From Candidatus Stoquefichus sp. (GTDB taxonomy: Bacteria > Bacillota_I > Bacilli_A > Erysipelotrichales > Coprobacillaceae): a stretch of DNA of 51,868 nucleotides. Positions 8,187 through 16,771 of this stretch are shown one piece after another (the stretch's first letter is position 1; every line of letters begins with the position of its first letter). Location: contig JAETUM010000013.1 of the NCBI GenBank assembly GCA_021768625.1, positions 1-51,868 of the forward strand, given 5' to 3'. The position numbers were made by a program, and so were the translations under genes. A model generated the notes under the pieces. The model was not told where the DNA came from, did not search any database, and saw only the letters and a program-made list of their open reading frames with translations.

Positions 8187-9217
8187 TTATTCTCTCTAAC
8201 AGCTTTATCATGTCCTTGATATGTTTCATTATAAATCACTGTTCCATCTTTTTTAGCAAAGAAATAATAATAATCATGATGTGTATACTCAAGACATGCT
8301 TTCATTGTTTTTTCTGTAACTGTACTAATAGGTCCTACAGGTAAACCTGGATATTTATATGTATTATAAGGAGAATCTGTTTGTGTTTGTTTTGTTGAAA
8401 CTTTCACTCCAGTTCTTTGTAATGCATAATTCACAGTAATATCACTTTGTAATGCCATTCCTTTATTCAAACGATTCATAAATACACCAGCAATGATTGG
8501 TTTATCTTTATCAAATAAAGATTCTCTTTCAACCACTGATACAAAACTTAAAAATTCGTGTAGAGTCATTCCTAATTTTTCAATATCCTCTTTATATGGT
8601 TTTAATTTTTTATCCATCATATCTAACGCTACCTTTGTCATACTTTCTAAAGATGGCTCCTTATCTGTTATATAGTATGTTTCAGGATATAAATATCCTT
8701 CTAAAGGATACATCAATTCTTTATTTAAAATACTCTTATCAATAAACCAATACTCTTTAACCAATTTTTCCAAATAATCTTTTTGAGCCCATTGTTTAAT
8801 AACATCATCCTTAGATACATTAAGTATTTTAGCAAATGATTCTGCAACTTGAGGAATTGTATTTCCATCTTTAATTGTTAATCGAGATTTCAAAATATAT
8901 TTTATATCTGGATCATTAATAATATGAAAAATCTCAGATAATGACATATTTTTATTCAAAATATATGTATTGGCTTGTAAATGATCATATGAATTAAATT
9001 TTAAAAATAACTTTCCACATAATTTATTATTAACTAATCCAGCATCATCTAATTTATCTAATATTTGACTAGATCCAGATCCATTTTTAATTTCAACAAT
9101 CACTTCTTCACTTTTTGATGAGACTGCTGATACTCCAATATTATAAAAGATAATACTTCCTATAATCACTATAGCAACAACTATACTTATAATCACTATG
9201 ATTTTTTTATTCTTCAT
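8177..9217 (-). CDS. mltG: Endolytic transglycosylase MltG
   Basis: Membrane-anchored YceG-family enzyme that cleaves nascent peptidoglycan strands during wall synthesis. It is 346 residues: short cytoplasmic N-terminus, one membrane helix at about 6-28, a LysM-like region and the catalytic YceG domain with the Glu in VVERESLFDK. The following NRL and QSDITVNYAL motifs are also present. The start follows GGAGGT; the frame extends seven codons upstream without a site. First gene of the operon running to greA. Confidence 0.93.
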   Translation of the reverse strand: MKNKKIIVIISIVVAIVIIGSIIFYNIGVSAVSSKSEEVIVEIKNGSGSSQILDKLDDAGLVNNKLCGKLFLKFNSYDHLQANTYILNKNMSLSEIFHIINDPDIKYILKSRLTIKDGNTIPQVAESFAKILNVSKDDVIKQWAQKDYLEKLVKEYWFIDKSILNKELMYPLEGYLYPETYYITDKEPSLESMTKVALDMMDKKLKPYKEDIEKLGMTLHEFLSFVSVVERESLFDKDKPIIAGVFMNRLNKGMALQSDITVNYALQRTGVKVSTKQTQTDSPYNTYKYPGLPVGPISTVTEKTMKACLEYTHHDYYYFFAKKDGTVIYNETYQGHDKAVRENKWY

Positions 9218-9238
9218 AAGTTGACCTCCATCTTTCAT

Positions 9239-9267
9239 ATTATAGGTTATTTTCTATAATTTATCAA
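9239..9267 (-). promoter_or_regulatory. Promoter of the mltG-greA operon
   Basis: On the minus strand TTGATA, a 17-nt spacer and a perfect TATAAT lie 22 nt before the mltG start, giving a very short leader. Consensus-like sigma-A promoter. Confidence 0.8.
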
Positions 9268-9296
9268 CATATCACTTATTTTTCAAAAATAGTCAT

Positions 9297-9325
9297 AAAA
9301 AAACTGAATCTTTATTAAGATCCAG
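9297..9325 (-). terminator. Terminator of the lactonase gene
   Basis: On the minus strand CTGGATCTT and AAGATTCAG pair (one G-U) around AATA and are followed by seven T. The stem contains the stop codon. Confidence 0.85.
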
Positions 9326-10415
9326 AAAAAATATCACGACCATGAACCATACAGACTGGTTCTCCAACCATATAATTAAAATGAGTTTCATAGAGAACAC
9401 CTTTAGATTCATTACGCTTTAATTCAAATGTTTCTAATGTTCCACCTTTTTGTGCAGCAACAACTAACCAACGATCTTCCAACAAAATCATTGCACGTGG
9501 ATTTTCATCAGTATCAACATATTCAATATAATCTAATTTTCCAGTTTCCTTATCAACATAAAATGCAACAACCGAATCATGTCCTCGATTAGAAACCATC
9601 AAAATATCTCCTGCATCACTCAAAAGAATATCACCTGCAAGACTATTTCCATTATATTCATTCTTAGGATATGTATCAACTTCTTGTACAAATGTAAAAG
9701 TTTCATTTTCATATCGATAAACACAAATTGTATTAGATAATTCATTAACGATATAAGCAAATTGTCCATCAGAAGAAAATATCATTTTTCTAGGTCCACT
9801 ACCTGGTTTTAAATGAATTGTTTTCTCTTCATTTCTTGAAAGCTGACCTTTTTCTTCAATATTATATATAACAACTTCATCTGTTCCTAAATCACAAACA
9901 AAAATATAGCGATGATCTGGTGTTTCTTCAATAAAATGAGGATGTGCTTCAGTCTGACGTTTAGGGACTGGACCACTACCAACATGTTTAATAGCTTGTG
10001 ATACTTTTACAATTTTTTGATCTAAAATAGGAATAACAACAACTTCCCCATTATAATAATCTGTTGCATAAGCATACTTTCTATTTTGATCAACAAAAAC
10101 ACTCATATAAGTCTTTCCTTTATAATATACTTTTGCAGCAAGACCAAATTGTAAATCCATAGCAGCATATTGAGAAATTCCACCATCTGTATTACGTCCA
10201 GAATTATTCTTATATGAAACAAATACAAAACGTTCTCTTCTAAACATTGTTATTGGATCTGCTTCAGACTTAAATTGTTTTTTCTTTAAAATTTCACCAG
10301 TATCTGTATCAATTTGAAAGGCATAAACACCTCTTGTTAAACCATTCCCATAACTTCCAACAAATATTGGTGTTACATTTCTTCTATTTCCTAAAAAAAT
10401 TGAACCAATTTTCAT
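9315..10415 (-). CDS. Lactonase-family beta-propeller protein (6-phosphogluconolactonase-like)
   Basis: A 366-residue protein of the Lactonase family (seven-bladed propeller, as B. subtilis YkgB/Pgl). The opening FVGSYGNG strand, the conserved HPHF and repeated blade sequences such as YIFVCDLGTDEV and MVSNRGHDSV are seen. In this family the typical reaction is hydrolysis of 6-phosphogluconolactone in the pentose phosphate pathway; the true substrate here is not shown. It has a GAAGGAGG site, an extended -10-like CATAAT upstream and its own terminator. It is a single-gene insertion that splits the otherwise conserved block from alaS to greA. Confidence 0.8.
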   Translation of the reverse strand: MKIGSIFLGNRRNVTPIFVGSYGNGLTRGVYAFQIDTDTGEILKKKQFKSEADPITMFRRERFVFVSYKNNSGRNTDGGISQYAAMDLQFGLAAKVYYKGKTYMSVFVDQNRKYAYATDYYNGEVVVIPILDQKIVKVSQAIKHVGSGPVPKRQTEAHPHFIEETPDHRYIFVCDLGTDEVVIYNIEEKGQLSRNEEKTIHLKPGSGPRKMIFSSDGQFAYIVNELSNTICVYRYENETFTFVQEVDTYPKNEYNGNSLAGDILLSDAGDILMVSNRGHDSVVAFYVDKETGKLDYIEYVDTDENPRAMILLEDRWLVVAAQKGGTLETFELKRNESKGVLYETHFNYMVGEPVCMVHGRDIFSGS

Positions 10416-10485
10416 AATTTGCTATAACCTCCTTCATACATACAAATTATGCCATCACAATATGAACTATCTATAAACAAAGAAC

Positions 10486-10503
10486 AAGCTCATATTTGAA
10501 CTT
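10486..10503 (-). terminator. Weak terminator after the DUF1292 gene
   Basis: On the minus strand AAGTTCA and TGAGCTT pair through 7 bp (one G-U) around AATA. The tail is only T-rich, so termination may be partial. Confidence 0.5.
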
Positions 10504-10753
10504 ATTCTTCTTCATCTTGTGCTATAAAGCTATTAAAAACTTCTTCAATCATATCCCACTCTTCAGGTGTATCTACAGGATATAAGTGCCCATCTTCATC
10601 ATAGATTGAAGAAAATACCTGAGGTTCTTCTTCATTGGCATCATAATATAAAACATATTTTTTTCCATTTTCATCGTCTTCAAATGTAAATAAGACTTCA
10701 AATTCTAATTCATTTCCATCATCATCAATCACTTGTATTTTTTCTACGTCCAT
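10502..10753 (-). CDS. DUF1292 family protein (YrzB-like)
   Basis: A small, very acidic 83-residue cytoplasmic protein of the DUF1292 family, function unknown. The family pattern of an opening strand rich in D and E (IQVIDDDGNELEFEVL) and a later YVLYYDANEEE segment is clear. AAAGGAG precedes the start, and it lies 2 nt after ruvX, as yrzB does in B. subtilis. It is last in the alaS-ireB-ruvX-DUF1292 operon. Confidence 0.88.
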   Translation of the reverse strand: MDVEKIQVIDDDGNELEFEVLFTFEDDENGKKYVLYYDANEEEPQVFSSIYDEDGHLYPVDTPEEWDMIEEVFNSFIAQDEEE

Positions 10754-10755
10754 AA

Positions 10756-11178
10756 TTATCTCCTTTGTCCATCCAAATATCCTTGTAAAATCTGTACAGC
10801 AGCCATCTTATCAATGACCTTCTTCCTCTTCTTTCTTGAAACATCTGCAAAAATAAGTTGATTTTGGGCAATAACAGTCGTTAATCTTTCATCAACCAAA
10901 ACAACTTCAACATCCATCATTTTCTCAAGTCTTTCCTTAAAATCAATAGAGATTTGTGCTCTTTCGCCCAAATCTCCATTCATATGCTTAGGAAGACCTA
11001 ATACAATTGTATGAATATTGTTTTCTTCTACAATTTGTTTCACATGATAAACCGCACTTTTATAATGATTTTCTTTAAAATGATATGTTTCCACTCCATG
11101 AGCAATCATACCAAGAGCATCACTCATTGCTATGCCACACGTTCTAGATCCCAAATCTAATCCTAATATCTTTTCCAC
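10756..11178 (-). CDS. ruvX: RuvX/YqgF Holliday-junction resolvase-like nuclease
   Basis: RNase H-fold nuclease thought to act in 16S rRNA 5' processing and possibly on Holliday junctions. The 140 residues show LGLDLGSRTCGIAMSD at the N-terminus with the first catalytic Asp, the middle VLGLPKHMNGDLG motif, and DERLTT with the acidic residues near 96-100. It follows ireB directly, with the stop and start abutting. Confidence 0.93.
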   Translation of the reverse strand: MEKILGLDLGSRTCGIAMSDALGMIAHGVETYHFKENHYKSAVYHVKQIVEENNIHTIVLGLPKHMNGDLGERAQISIDFKERLEKMMDVEVVLVDERLTTVIAQNQLIFADVSRKKRKKVIDKMAAVQILQGYLDGQRR

Positions 11179-11436
11179 TTATTTTGACTCCAAGTAAAAT
11201 TTCACTAATTCTTCAATAATTTCATCACGATCAATTTGTTGAATAATTGAACGTGCTCCTCTATGGCTTGAAATATAAGCAGGATCATTAGAAATTAAAT
11301 ATCCTGCAATTTGATGAACTGCATTATATCCTCTTTCATCCAATGCTTGAGAAACGGTCATTAAATTAGAATGAATAACTTCTCTTTTGATTTCTTCCGA
11401 ATTAAATAGACGTGTTTGTGTAAAATCTTTTGCCAT
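11179..11436 (-). CDS. ireB: IreB family regulatory phosphoprotein (DUF965)
   Basis: An 85-residue cytoplasmic protein, matching B. subtilis YrzL and enterococcal IreB. In Enterococcus it is a substrate of the Ser/Thr kinase IreK and affects cephalosporin resistance. The family stretch ERGYNAVHQIAGYLISNDP is present. The ATG at 11436 fits the AGGAGG site better than an in-frame GTG two codons upstream. It lies between alaS and ruvX, the conserved family location. Confidence 0.92.
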   Translation of the reverse strand: MAKDFTQTRLFNSEEIKREVIHSNLMTVSQALDERGYNAVHQIAGYLISNDPAYISSHRGARSIIQQIDRDEIIEELVKFYLESK

Positions 11437-11502
11437 TGTCACATACCTCCTGTCTATATAATCAATATTACACTATATTTAAGAAAATTGCTAGTAAAAG
11501 GT

Positions 11503-14112
11503 TTAGAATAACACTTTTATTTGCATGATTGCATTATCAATCAACTCAGTAGAAGCACATCCGCCTTGTGCAAAATCAGGCTTTCCGCCTCCTCTTCCAC
11601 CTGTCACTTCATTTATAACTTTCACAATATCACCTGCTTTATAGCCATTTTGAACCATAGATGCAGTCAATCCAACAAAGTATGAAACTTTGTTTGCATT
11701 TTCACTAACCAATACAACAACTCCATTTTCTAATTGATCACGTAATTCAAATGTCATTTGTTTAGCAGTTGCTGTATCTTTATTTTCTTTCACAAATAAG
11801 AATTGTATTCCATGAATATCTTCAATATTTTTAGATTTTTCTTTTGCTTCAATACTATTTAATTTATCTAAATATTGATCTCTTTGTTTTTTCACTTCAT
11901 TCATCTCTTCAACAAAATGATTGACTTTTTCAACAATTTCATTCTTATTTTTAATCTTTAGTACATCTCCTACAGTTTGTAGTGTTTCTTCATTTTTCTT
12001 TAATGCAAGATATGCCTTTTGAGCAGTGATAGCTTCAATACGTCTTACACCAGAACCTACACTTTCTTCACTGACAATTTTAAATAATCCAATTTGAGCA
12101 CTATTAGAAACATGGCATCCACCACAAAGTTCTTTAGAGTAATCTCCAACACTAACAACACGAACTTCATCACCATATTTTTCATCAAATAATGCCATTG
12201 CACCCGATTTCATTGCTTCATCTTTATTCTTGATTTGAATATCAACATCTATACCATCAAAGATTTGTTCATTCACTTCACCTTCCACTTGTCTTATTTG
12301 TTGATCAGTCATCTTTTGTGGATGTGTAAAGTCAAAACGTAATCTTTCATCATCAACATAAGAACCTGCTTGAGATACATGATCTCCTAAAGTATTCTTT
12401 AATGCTTTTTGTAATAGATGAGTGGCTGTATGGTTATTTTGAATAAGTGCACGTTTACGTGTATCAACGACAAGTGTTAATTCATCGCCTACTTTCACAT
12501 GCCCTTTAACAACTTCTACAACGTGTAAAGCTTGTTGGTGTGGGGCTTTACAAACATGTATAACTTCTAATTCAGTTGATTCATTAAACATTTTACCAGT
12601 ATCTGCACATTGCCCTCCCATTTCAGCATAAAAAGTTGTTTGGTCTAAAATCACTTCACCTTTCTGTGTGATTTCATCACATTTTACACCATCTGTAAAT
12701 GTTGCAATAACTTTAGCTTTAATAGGTGTTGGGTTATAATCAAATACACTTTTTTCATCAAATGCCATTAAATCAGGCTTTTGTGAAGACATAGATTCAA
12801 CATCACAACGAGCATTTCTTGCTCTTGCTTGTTGAGCTTTCATTTCTGCTTTAAATCCCTCTTCATCAACTGTATATCCTGATTCCTCAGCTATTTCAAC
12901 TGTTAATTCTAATGGGAAACCATATGTATCATATAATTTGAAAGCTTCTGCACCACTTAATTGTTGATGACTTGCTCTTGATAACATTTGATTTAATAAT
13001 TTTTCACCATTTGCTAATGTTTTATGAAAAGCTTCTTCTTCCTTTTTAACCAATCCACTTACATAATCAGCTTTTGATGGTAAATAATCATAAAAATCCT
13101 TCATCATATCAGCAACAACATAAACCAGTTCATACATAAATGAATGATTAATTCCAATCTTTTTACCAAAACGTACAGCACGTCTTAAAATTCTTCTTAA
13201 AACATATCCTCTTCCTGCATTATCAAATAAAGCTCCATCACTTAATGCAAAAGTAACAGTACGAATATGATCAGCAATAACACGATATGCCATCTTATTA
13301 TCAGCATATTTGACATTAGCCATCTTTTCTGTTTCATGAATAATTGGTAAGAAGAAATCTGTATCAAAGTTTGTTTCTCCACCTTGAATAATACTTACTA
13401 ATCTTTCTAATCCCATACCTGTATCAATATTCTTTTGTGGCAATTCTTTGTAATCTTTTCTATCAATTGCTGGGTTACAATCATATTGAGAGAAAACGAC
13501 ATTCCAAACTTCAATATAACGATCATTTTCTAGTTCTTCAAAAAATAATTTTTCTCCTAATCCTTCAGGATCATATTTTTCTCCACGATCATAGAAAATT
13601 TCTGAGTCTGGACCTCCTGGTCCTTCTCCAATTTCCCAAAAGTTTCCATCAGTTTTTAAAATATGACTTGGATCAACATGACACACTTCTGTCCAAATAC
13701 GATAAGCTTCATCATCATCAGTATAAACAGTAATATATAATTTTTCTTTATCAAAACCAATCCAATCAGGGCTTGTTAAAAATTCCCATGCAAATGGAAT
13801 AGCTTCTTCTTTAAAATAATCTCCAATAGAGAAATTTCCTAACATTTCAAAAAAAGTATGATGTCTTGCTGTTTTTCCAACATTTTCAATATCGTTTGTA
13901 CGGATAGATTTTTGTGCATTAGCAATTCTATGGCATGCTGGTTCTTCACTTCCATCAAAATATTTTTTTAATGCAGCAACTCCCGCATTAATCCATAAAA
14001 GCGTTGGATCATTATGGGGAATTAATGATGCTCCAGGTTCAATCATATGTCCTTTTGATTGAAAAAAGTCTAAAAACATTTGTCTTACTTGATTTCCAGT
14101 TAATTGTTTCAT
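11503..14112 (-). CDS. alaS: Alanyl-tRNA synthetase
   Basis: Attaches alanine to tRNA-Ala and edits mischarged Ser and Gly. The 869-residue class II enzyme has the aminoacylation domain first, the editing domain with HTATHLL and CGGCHV metal ligands in the middle, and a C-terminal DHHA1-type domain ending near GGRGGGKPDFAQGG. The start at 14112 has an AGGAGG site; the frame would run 21 codons upstream into the leader terminator. A T-box leader controls it and the downstream ireB-ruvX genes. Confidence 0.97.
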   Translation of the reverse strand: MKQLTGNQVRQMFLDFFQSKGHMIEPGASLIPHNDPTLLWINAGVAALKKYFDGSEEPACHRIANAQKSIRTNDIENVGKTARHHTFFEMLGNFSIGDYFKEEAIPFAWEFLTSPDWIGFDKEKLYITVYTDDDEAYRIWTEVCHVDPSHILKTDGNFWEIGEGPGGPDSEIFYDRGEKYDPEGLGEKLFFEELENDRYIEVWNVVFSQYDCNPAIDRKDYKELPQKNIDTGMGLERLVSIIQGGETNFDTDFFLPIIHETEKMANVKYADNKMAYRVIADHIRTVTFALSDGALFDNAGRGYVLRRILRRAVRFGKKIGINHSFMYELVYVVADMMKDFYDYLPSKADYVSGLVKKEEEAFHKTLANGEKLLNQMLSRASHQQLSGAEAFKLYDTYGFPLELTVEIAEESGYTVDEEGFKAEMKAQQARARNARCDVESMSSQKPDLMAFDEKSVFDYNPTPIKAKVIATFTDGVKCDEITQKGEVILDQTTFYAEMGGQCADTGKMFNESTELEVIHVCKAPHQQALHVVEVVKGHVKVGDELTLVVDTRKRALIQNNHTATHLLQKALKNTLGDHVSQAGSYVDDERLRFDFTHPQKMTDQQIRQVEGEVNEQIFDGIDVDIQIKNKDEAMKSGAMALFDEKYGDEVRVVSVGDYSKELCGGCHVSNSAQIGLFKIVSEESVGSGVRRIEAITAQKAYLALKKNEETLQTVGDVLKIKNKNEIVEKVNHFVEEMNEVKKQRDQYLDKLNSIEAKEKSKNIEDIHGIQFLFVKENKDTATAKQMTFELRDQLENGVVVLVSENANKVSYFVGLTASMVQNGYKAGDIVKVINEVTGGRGGGKPDFAQGGCASTELIDNAIMQIKVLF

Positions 14113-14127
14113 TTTTATCCTCCTTAA

Positions 14128-14345
14128 AATAAAAAAGCCATTCCTATCAAGGAACGACTTATATCGCGGTACCATCCTTATTCATAATCATATCATTATG
14201 CTCTCTAAGTCGATAACGCTGACTATGCGTTGATGTTTACATCACTCTTCAAAGTAGCTTTCTTTATGTCCTTTTAGAAATTTACACCAACCATTTCCTC
14301 TCTACAAAAAGAATCATAAATACTTTTCTTTTTCAACGATTTGAC
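14128..14345 (-). promoter_or_regulatory. T-box riboswitch, alanine specific
   Basis: On the minus strand the Stem I apical loop GGTGTAA, the codon GCT (14256-14258) in the specifier position followed by ACT, the T-box core GGATGGTACCGCG (near 14165-14177) and a strong terminator are visible. The terminator pairs AGTCGTTCC with GGAATGGCT and is followed by a T-run. GCT is an Ala codon and the TGGT bulge fits A73 of tRNA-Ala, in agreement with alaS downstream. Confidence 0.92.
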
Positions 14346-14351
14346 TTATGT

Positions 14352-14380
14352 ATTATAACTGATATTGATTATAAATTCAA
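14352..14380 (-). promoter_or_regulatory. Promoter of the alaS T-box leader
   Basis: Minus-strand TTGAAT, 17-nt spacer and TATAAT immediately upstream of the leader. Confidence 0.75.
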
Positions 14381-14397
14381 GATTTGTATAGAAAGAC

Positions 14398-14571
14398 TTA
14401 TTTTTTTCTTTGATTATTTTTCTCTTTTTCAATATTTTCTTGCTGATTTTGTGCATCTTTATAATGTTCACATTGAGATTGTGTATTATCATATGAAGAA
14501 TGACGTATAGCAAAAAAAAGTGAAACAATAACTACTATTAAAATAAAAAATATAATCAATGTTCTTTTCAT
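14398..14571 (-). CDS. Small single-pass membrane protein
   Basis: A 57-residue frame with one membrane helix at about 4-23, followed by a polar, Gln/Glu/Lys-rich tail with a single Cys. Its ATG lies 3 nt after the stop of the rhodanese gene, with the ribosome binding site GGGG inside the end of that gene, so it is translationally coupled to it. No family recognised. A 60-codon frame at 14346-14528 on the same strand is a shadow. Confidence 0.65.
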   Translation of the reverse strand: MKRTLIIFFILIVVIVSLFFAIRHSSYDNTQSQCEHYKDAQNQQENIEKEKNNQRKK

Positions 14572-14574
14572 ATG

Positions 14575-14958
14575 TTATTTCCCCTTTTCAACCTCATATT
14601 CCCAATCTTGTATACCACCTAAATCATAAACGTCATCATAACCTAAAGAAACAATTTTCTCATAAGCATCTTTACTTCTTCTACCACTCCTACAATAAAT
14701 AACAATCTTTTTATCTTTTGAAGGAACTTTAGAAGTAAAATCTTTCTCAATTGTTCCAAGTGGAATTAATAATGATTGAGGAATATGTCCCTCATTATAT
14801 TCATCCTCTTCTCTTACATCTACTAATACAAAATCTTCTTTGTTTTGTAACATTTGATGAACGGAGTCACCATCAATTGAACGAATCTCTGTTTTTGACT
14901 GACATGCACTACAAAGCATAACCATTATCAATAATAATAAATAATAAACTCTTTTCAT
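14575..14958 (-). CDS. Rhodanese-domain lipoprotein
   Basis: A surface-anchored single rhodanese domain of 127 residues. The N-terminus is a signal peptide with lipobox CSAC (Cys19). The active-site loop CRSGRR has Cys89, and the DVREEDEYNEGHIP motif lies at about 47-60. Rhodaneses transfer sulfane sulfur; outside the membrane the acceptor is unknown. It forms a two-gene unit with the following 57-residue membrane protein. Confidence 0.88.
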   Translation of the reverse strand: MKRVYYLLLLIMVMLCSACQSKTEIRSIDGDSVHQMLQNKEDFVLVDVREEDEYNEGHIPQSLLIPLGTIEKDFTSKVPSKDKKIVIYCRSGRRSKDAYEKIVSLGYDDVYDLGGIQDWEYEVEKGK

Positions 14959-14997
14959 GATTTCACCTCAATCAATATCATAACATAAAAAATCATT

Positions 14998-15438
14998 CTA
15001 TAATAGAATGAAAAGTATAAATAAAATAATTAAGATAAAAGTTAATAATATATTTATAGATAGAGAATATTTCTCACTATAAATAATATCATCTATCCAA
15101 AGAGTAAAACCTATTACTACATAAGGAATAAGTTCTTTAAGCATAAAAATAATTAATCCTGTATCTTGAATACATCTACTAGAAAAATAATAAAAAAAGA
15201 TGATAAGAAACATTATATAATATCTAAGACTTCCCAAAACGTATATAATTAAAAAATACTCTCTACCTCTCTCATTTTTTAAAGATCGATATTTAAAAAA
15301 TGAAATCATCAAAGATAATAGAATGGTGATGATATGATAAAGAGTTAAAAAGTGATGAATAGGAATGAATAATACAAACTTTATTGTGAAAAGTATTAAT
15401 GTTATAAAAATAATAATTGTACAATCGATTAAAAACAT
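14998..15438 (-). CDS. Hypothetical multi-pass membrane protein
   Basis: A 146-residue protein, not recognised, with four or five hydrophobic helices and one short basic loop (RSLKNERGRE). The start is set at 15438 behind an AGAGGA site; the longer frame runs back through the operators. It is divergent from the XRE regulator gene, and the two promoters share tandem operators, so the regulator probably controls it. Confidence 0.65.
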   Translation of the reverse strand: MFLIDCTIIIFITLILFTIKFVLFIPIHHFLTLYHIITILLSLMISFFKYRSLKNERGREYFLIIYVLGSLRYYIMFLIIFFYYFSSRCIQDTGLIIFMLKELIPYVVIGFTLWIDDIIYSEKYSLSINILLTFILIILFILFILL

Positions 15439-15460
15439 AAAGCTATCCTCTTTTATAATT

Positions 15461-15513
15461 ATGCAACTATATAGTAGCATATTATGAATAAAAATGCAAT
15501 TATTTGGTAGCAT
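15461..15513. promoter_or_regulatory. Tandem palindromic operators of the XRE regulator
   Basis: Two near-copies of one palindrome, ATGCAACTATATAGTAGCAT (15461-15480) and ATGCAATTATTTGGTAGCAT (15494-15513), start 33 nt apart, about three helix turns. The first is almost perfectly symmetric. A half site, ATGCAATT, recurs at the XRE start codon (15531). They fill the short gap between the divergent genes, as expected for autoregulation. The repeats are seen; the binding protein is inferred. Confidence 0.7.
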
Positions 15514-15530
15514 AATAAAGAGGTGTAATT

Positions 15531-15776
15531 ATGCAATTTAAACGATTAGAAGATTTACGCATTGACAATGATAAAACACAAGCAGAGATAGCAGAATACC
15601 TAGGATGTCAAAGAGAAGTTTATCGTAGATATGAAAAAGGCACAAGACAAATTCCTGTTGATTTTTTAATCGCGCTTTCCCTTTTTTATAATGTAAATAT
15701 TGATTATATTCTTGGCTTAACAAATGAAAAGAAACCTTATCCAAGAAATAAGATTTCTAAAAAAAGTCATCAATAA
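15531..15776 (+). CDS. XRE-family helix-turn-helix regulator
   Basis: An 81-residue DNA-binding protein with a single HTH_3 domain: the recognition region TQAEIAEYLGCQREVYRRYE is at about 16-35, followed by the family segment IPVDFLIALSLFYNVNIDYILG. It has no sensor domain. GAGGTG lies before the start. It is divergent from the 146-residue membrane protein gene and ends 3 nt from the convergent transporter gene. Confidence 0.88.
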   Translation: MQFKRLEDLRIDNDKTQAEIAEYLGCQREVYRRYEKGTRQIPVDFLIALSLFYNVNIDYILGLTNEKKPYPRNKISKKSHQ

Positions 15777-15779
15777 ATT

Positions 15780-16715
15780 TTATGAAGGAAGAATTTTATA
15801 AACAAGTTGAAGTAAATATTTATCAAAAAATAATGCAAACAAAGTCGTGCCAATATTGAAAAGAGTATGCATATTTGCTATTTGTGTCATGATTAAATTT
15901 GGTGTCAACATAGCTACCCATTCTATAAATGGTGTTAATAAACATATACATGTAAAAAGCATTGTTCCAAATATATTGAGAATCATATGAAATAATGCTA
16001 ATTGTTTGCCACTTCTACTTCCTGATAAAGATGCTAAAAAGGCAGTCATACATGTTCCAATATCAAAACCAAATATAATAAAAGCTGATTTTTCTAATGA
16101 TACCAAACCAATTTTTGCAAGACTTTGTAATATGCCTATAGAAGCTGATGAACTTTGAATAATCGCTGTAAAGATAATACCTACAAATATAGCCAATATT
16201 GGATATGATAACCATTGTAATAAAAATAAGAAAAAAGATGAATCTTTAAGTGGCATTAATGAAACAGACATAATCTCTAATCCCATAAATAATATACCAA
16301 ACCCACCAATAATTTCTCCCATACAATTGATCTTTTGATTATCAAGAAAAACAAACATAACAACTCCCATAAATGCAACCAATGGAGACAATGCTCCAAT
16401 GTCTAAAGCAAGCATTTGTCCAGTAATAGTTGTTCCAATATTTGCTCCCATAACAACCCATATAGCATTTTCTAATGGCATTAAACCACTATTTACAAAT
16501 CCCACTAACATCACTGTCATAGCTGAAGAACTTTGAATCAAAGCCGTTATGATAGTTCCCATACCAACAGCTATCCATTTATTATAAGTTAGTTTTTTTA
16601 GAATGTTTTCCAAATGATTTCCAGCAATTTTCTCTAATCCTCCACTCATCATACTCATACCAAAAAGAAATAGAGATAATCCTCCTATCATTCCTAATAT
16701 ATCTTGAATATTCAT
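15780..16715 (-). CDS. Na/Pi cotransporter family protein, short form
   Basis: An integral membrane protein of the NptA/PF02690 type. It has two inverted-repeat halves, each with the QSSSA signature (about residues 61-65 and 187-191) and a following TG-type loop. The length of 311 residues covers only the transport core; the cytoplasmic PhoU-like domain found in many relatives of about 550 residues is missing. The frame ends in a clean stop, so it appears to be a natural short form. Phosphate uptake is the family expectation, not shown here. Confidence 0.85.
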   Translation of the reverse strand: MNIQDILGMIGGLSLFLFGMSMMSGGLEKIAGNHLENILKKLTYNKWIAVGMGTIITALIQSSSAMTVMLVGFVNSGLMPLENAIWVVMGANIGTTITGQMLALDIGALSPLVAFMGVVMFVFLDNQKINCMGEIIGGFGILFMGLEIMSVSLMPLKDSSFFLFLLQWLSYPILAIFVGIIFTAIIQSSSASIGILQSLAKIGLVSLEKSAFIIFGFDIGTCMTAFLASLSGSRSGKQLALFHMILNIFGTMLFTCICLLTPFIEWVAMLTPNLIMTQIANMHTLFNIGTTLFALFFDKYLLQLVYKILPS

Positions 16716-16748
16716 AATATCTCCTCATTTCAATTTATGAGAAAACTT

Positions 16749-16771
16749 ATGAAAACATGCTATGTTTTCAT
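16749..16771 (-). terminator. Hairpin after the AI-2E family gene
   Basis: ATGAAAACAT and ATGTTTTCAT form a perfect 10-bp stem with a 3-nt loop. The minus-strand tail AAGTTTTC is a weak T-run, so read-through into the next gene is likely. Confidence 0.45.

Noticed and set aside
14346-14528. 60-codon minus-strand frame
   Set aside because: It overlaps the coupled 57-residue gene in another frame, lacks a ribosome binding site and reads into the alaS promoter region.
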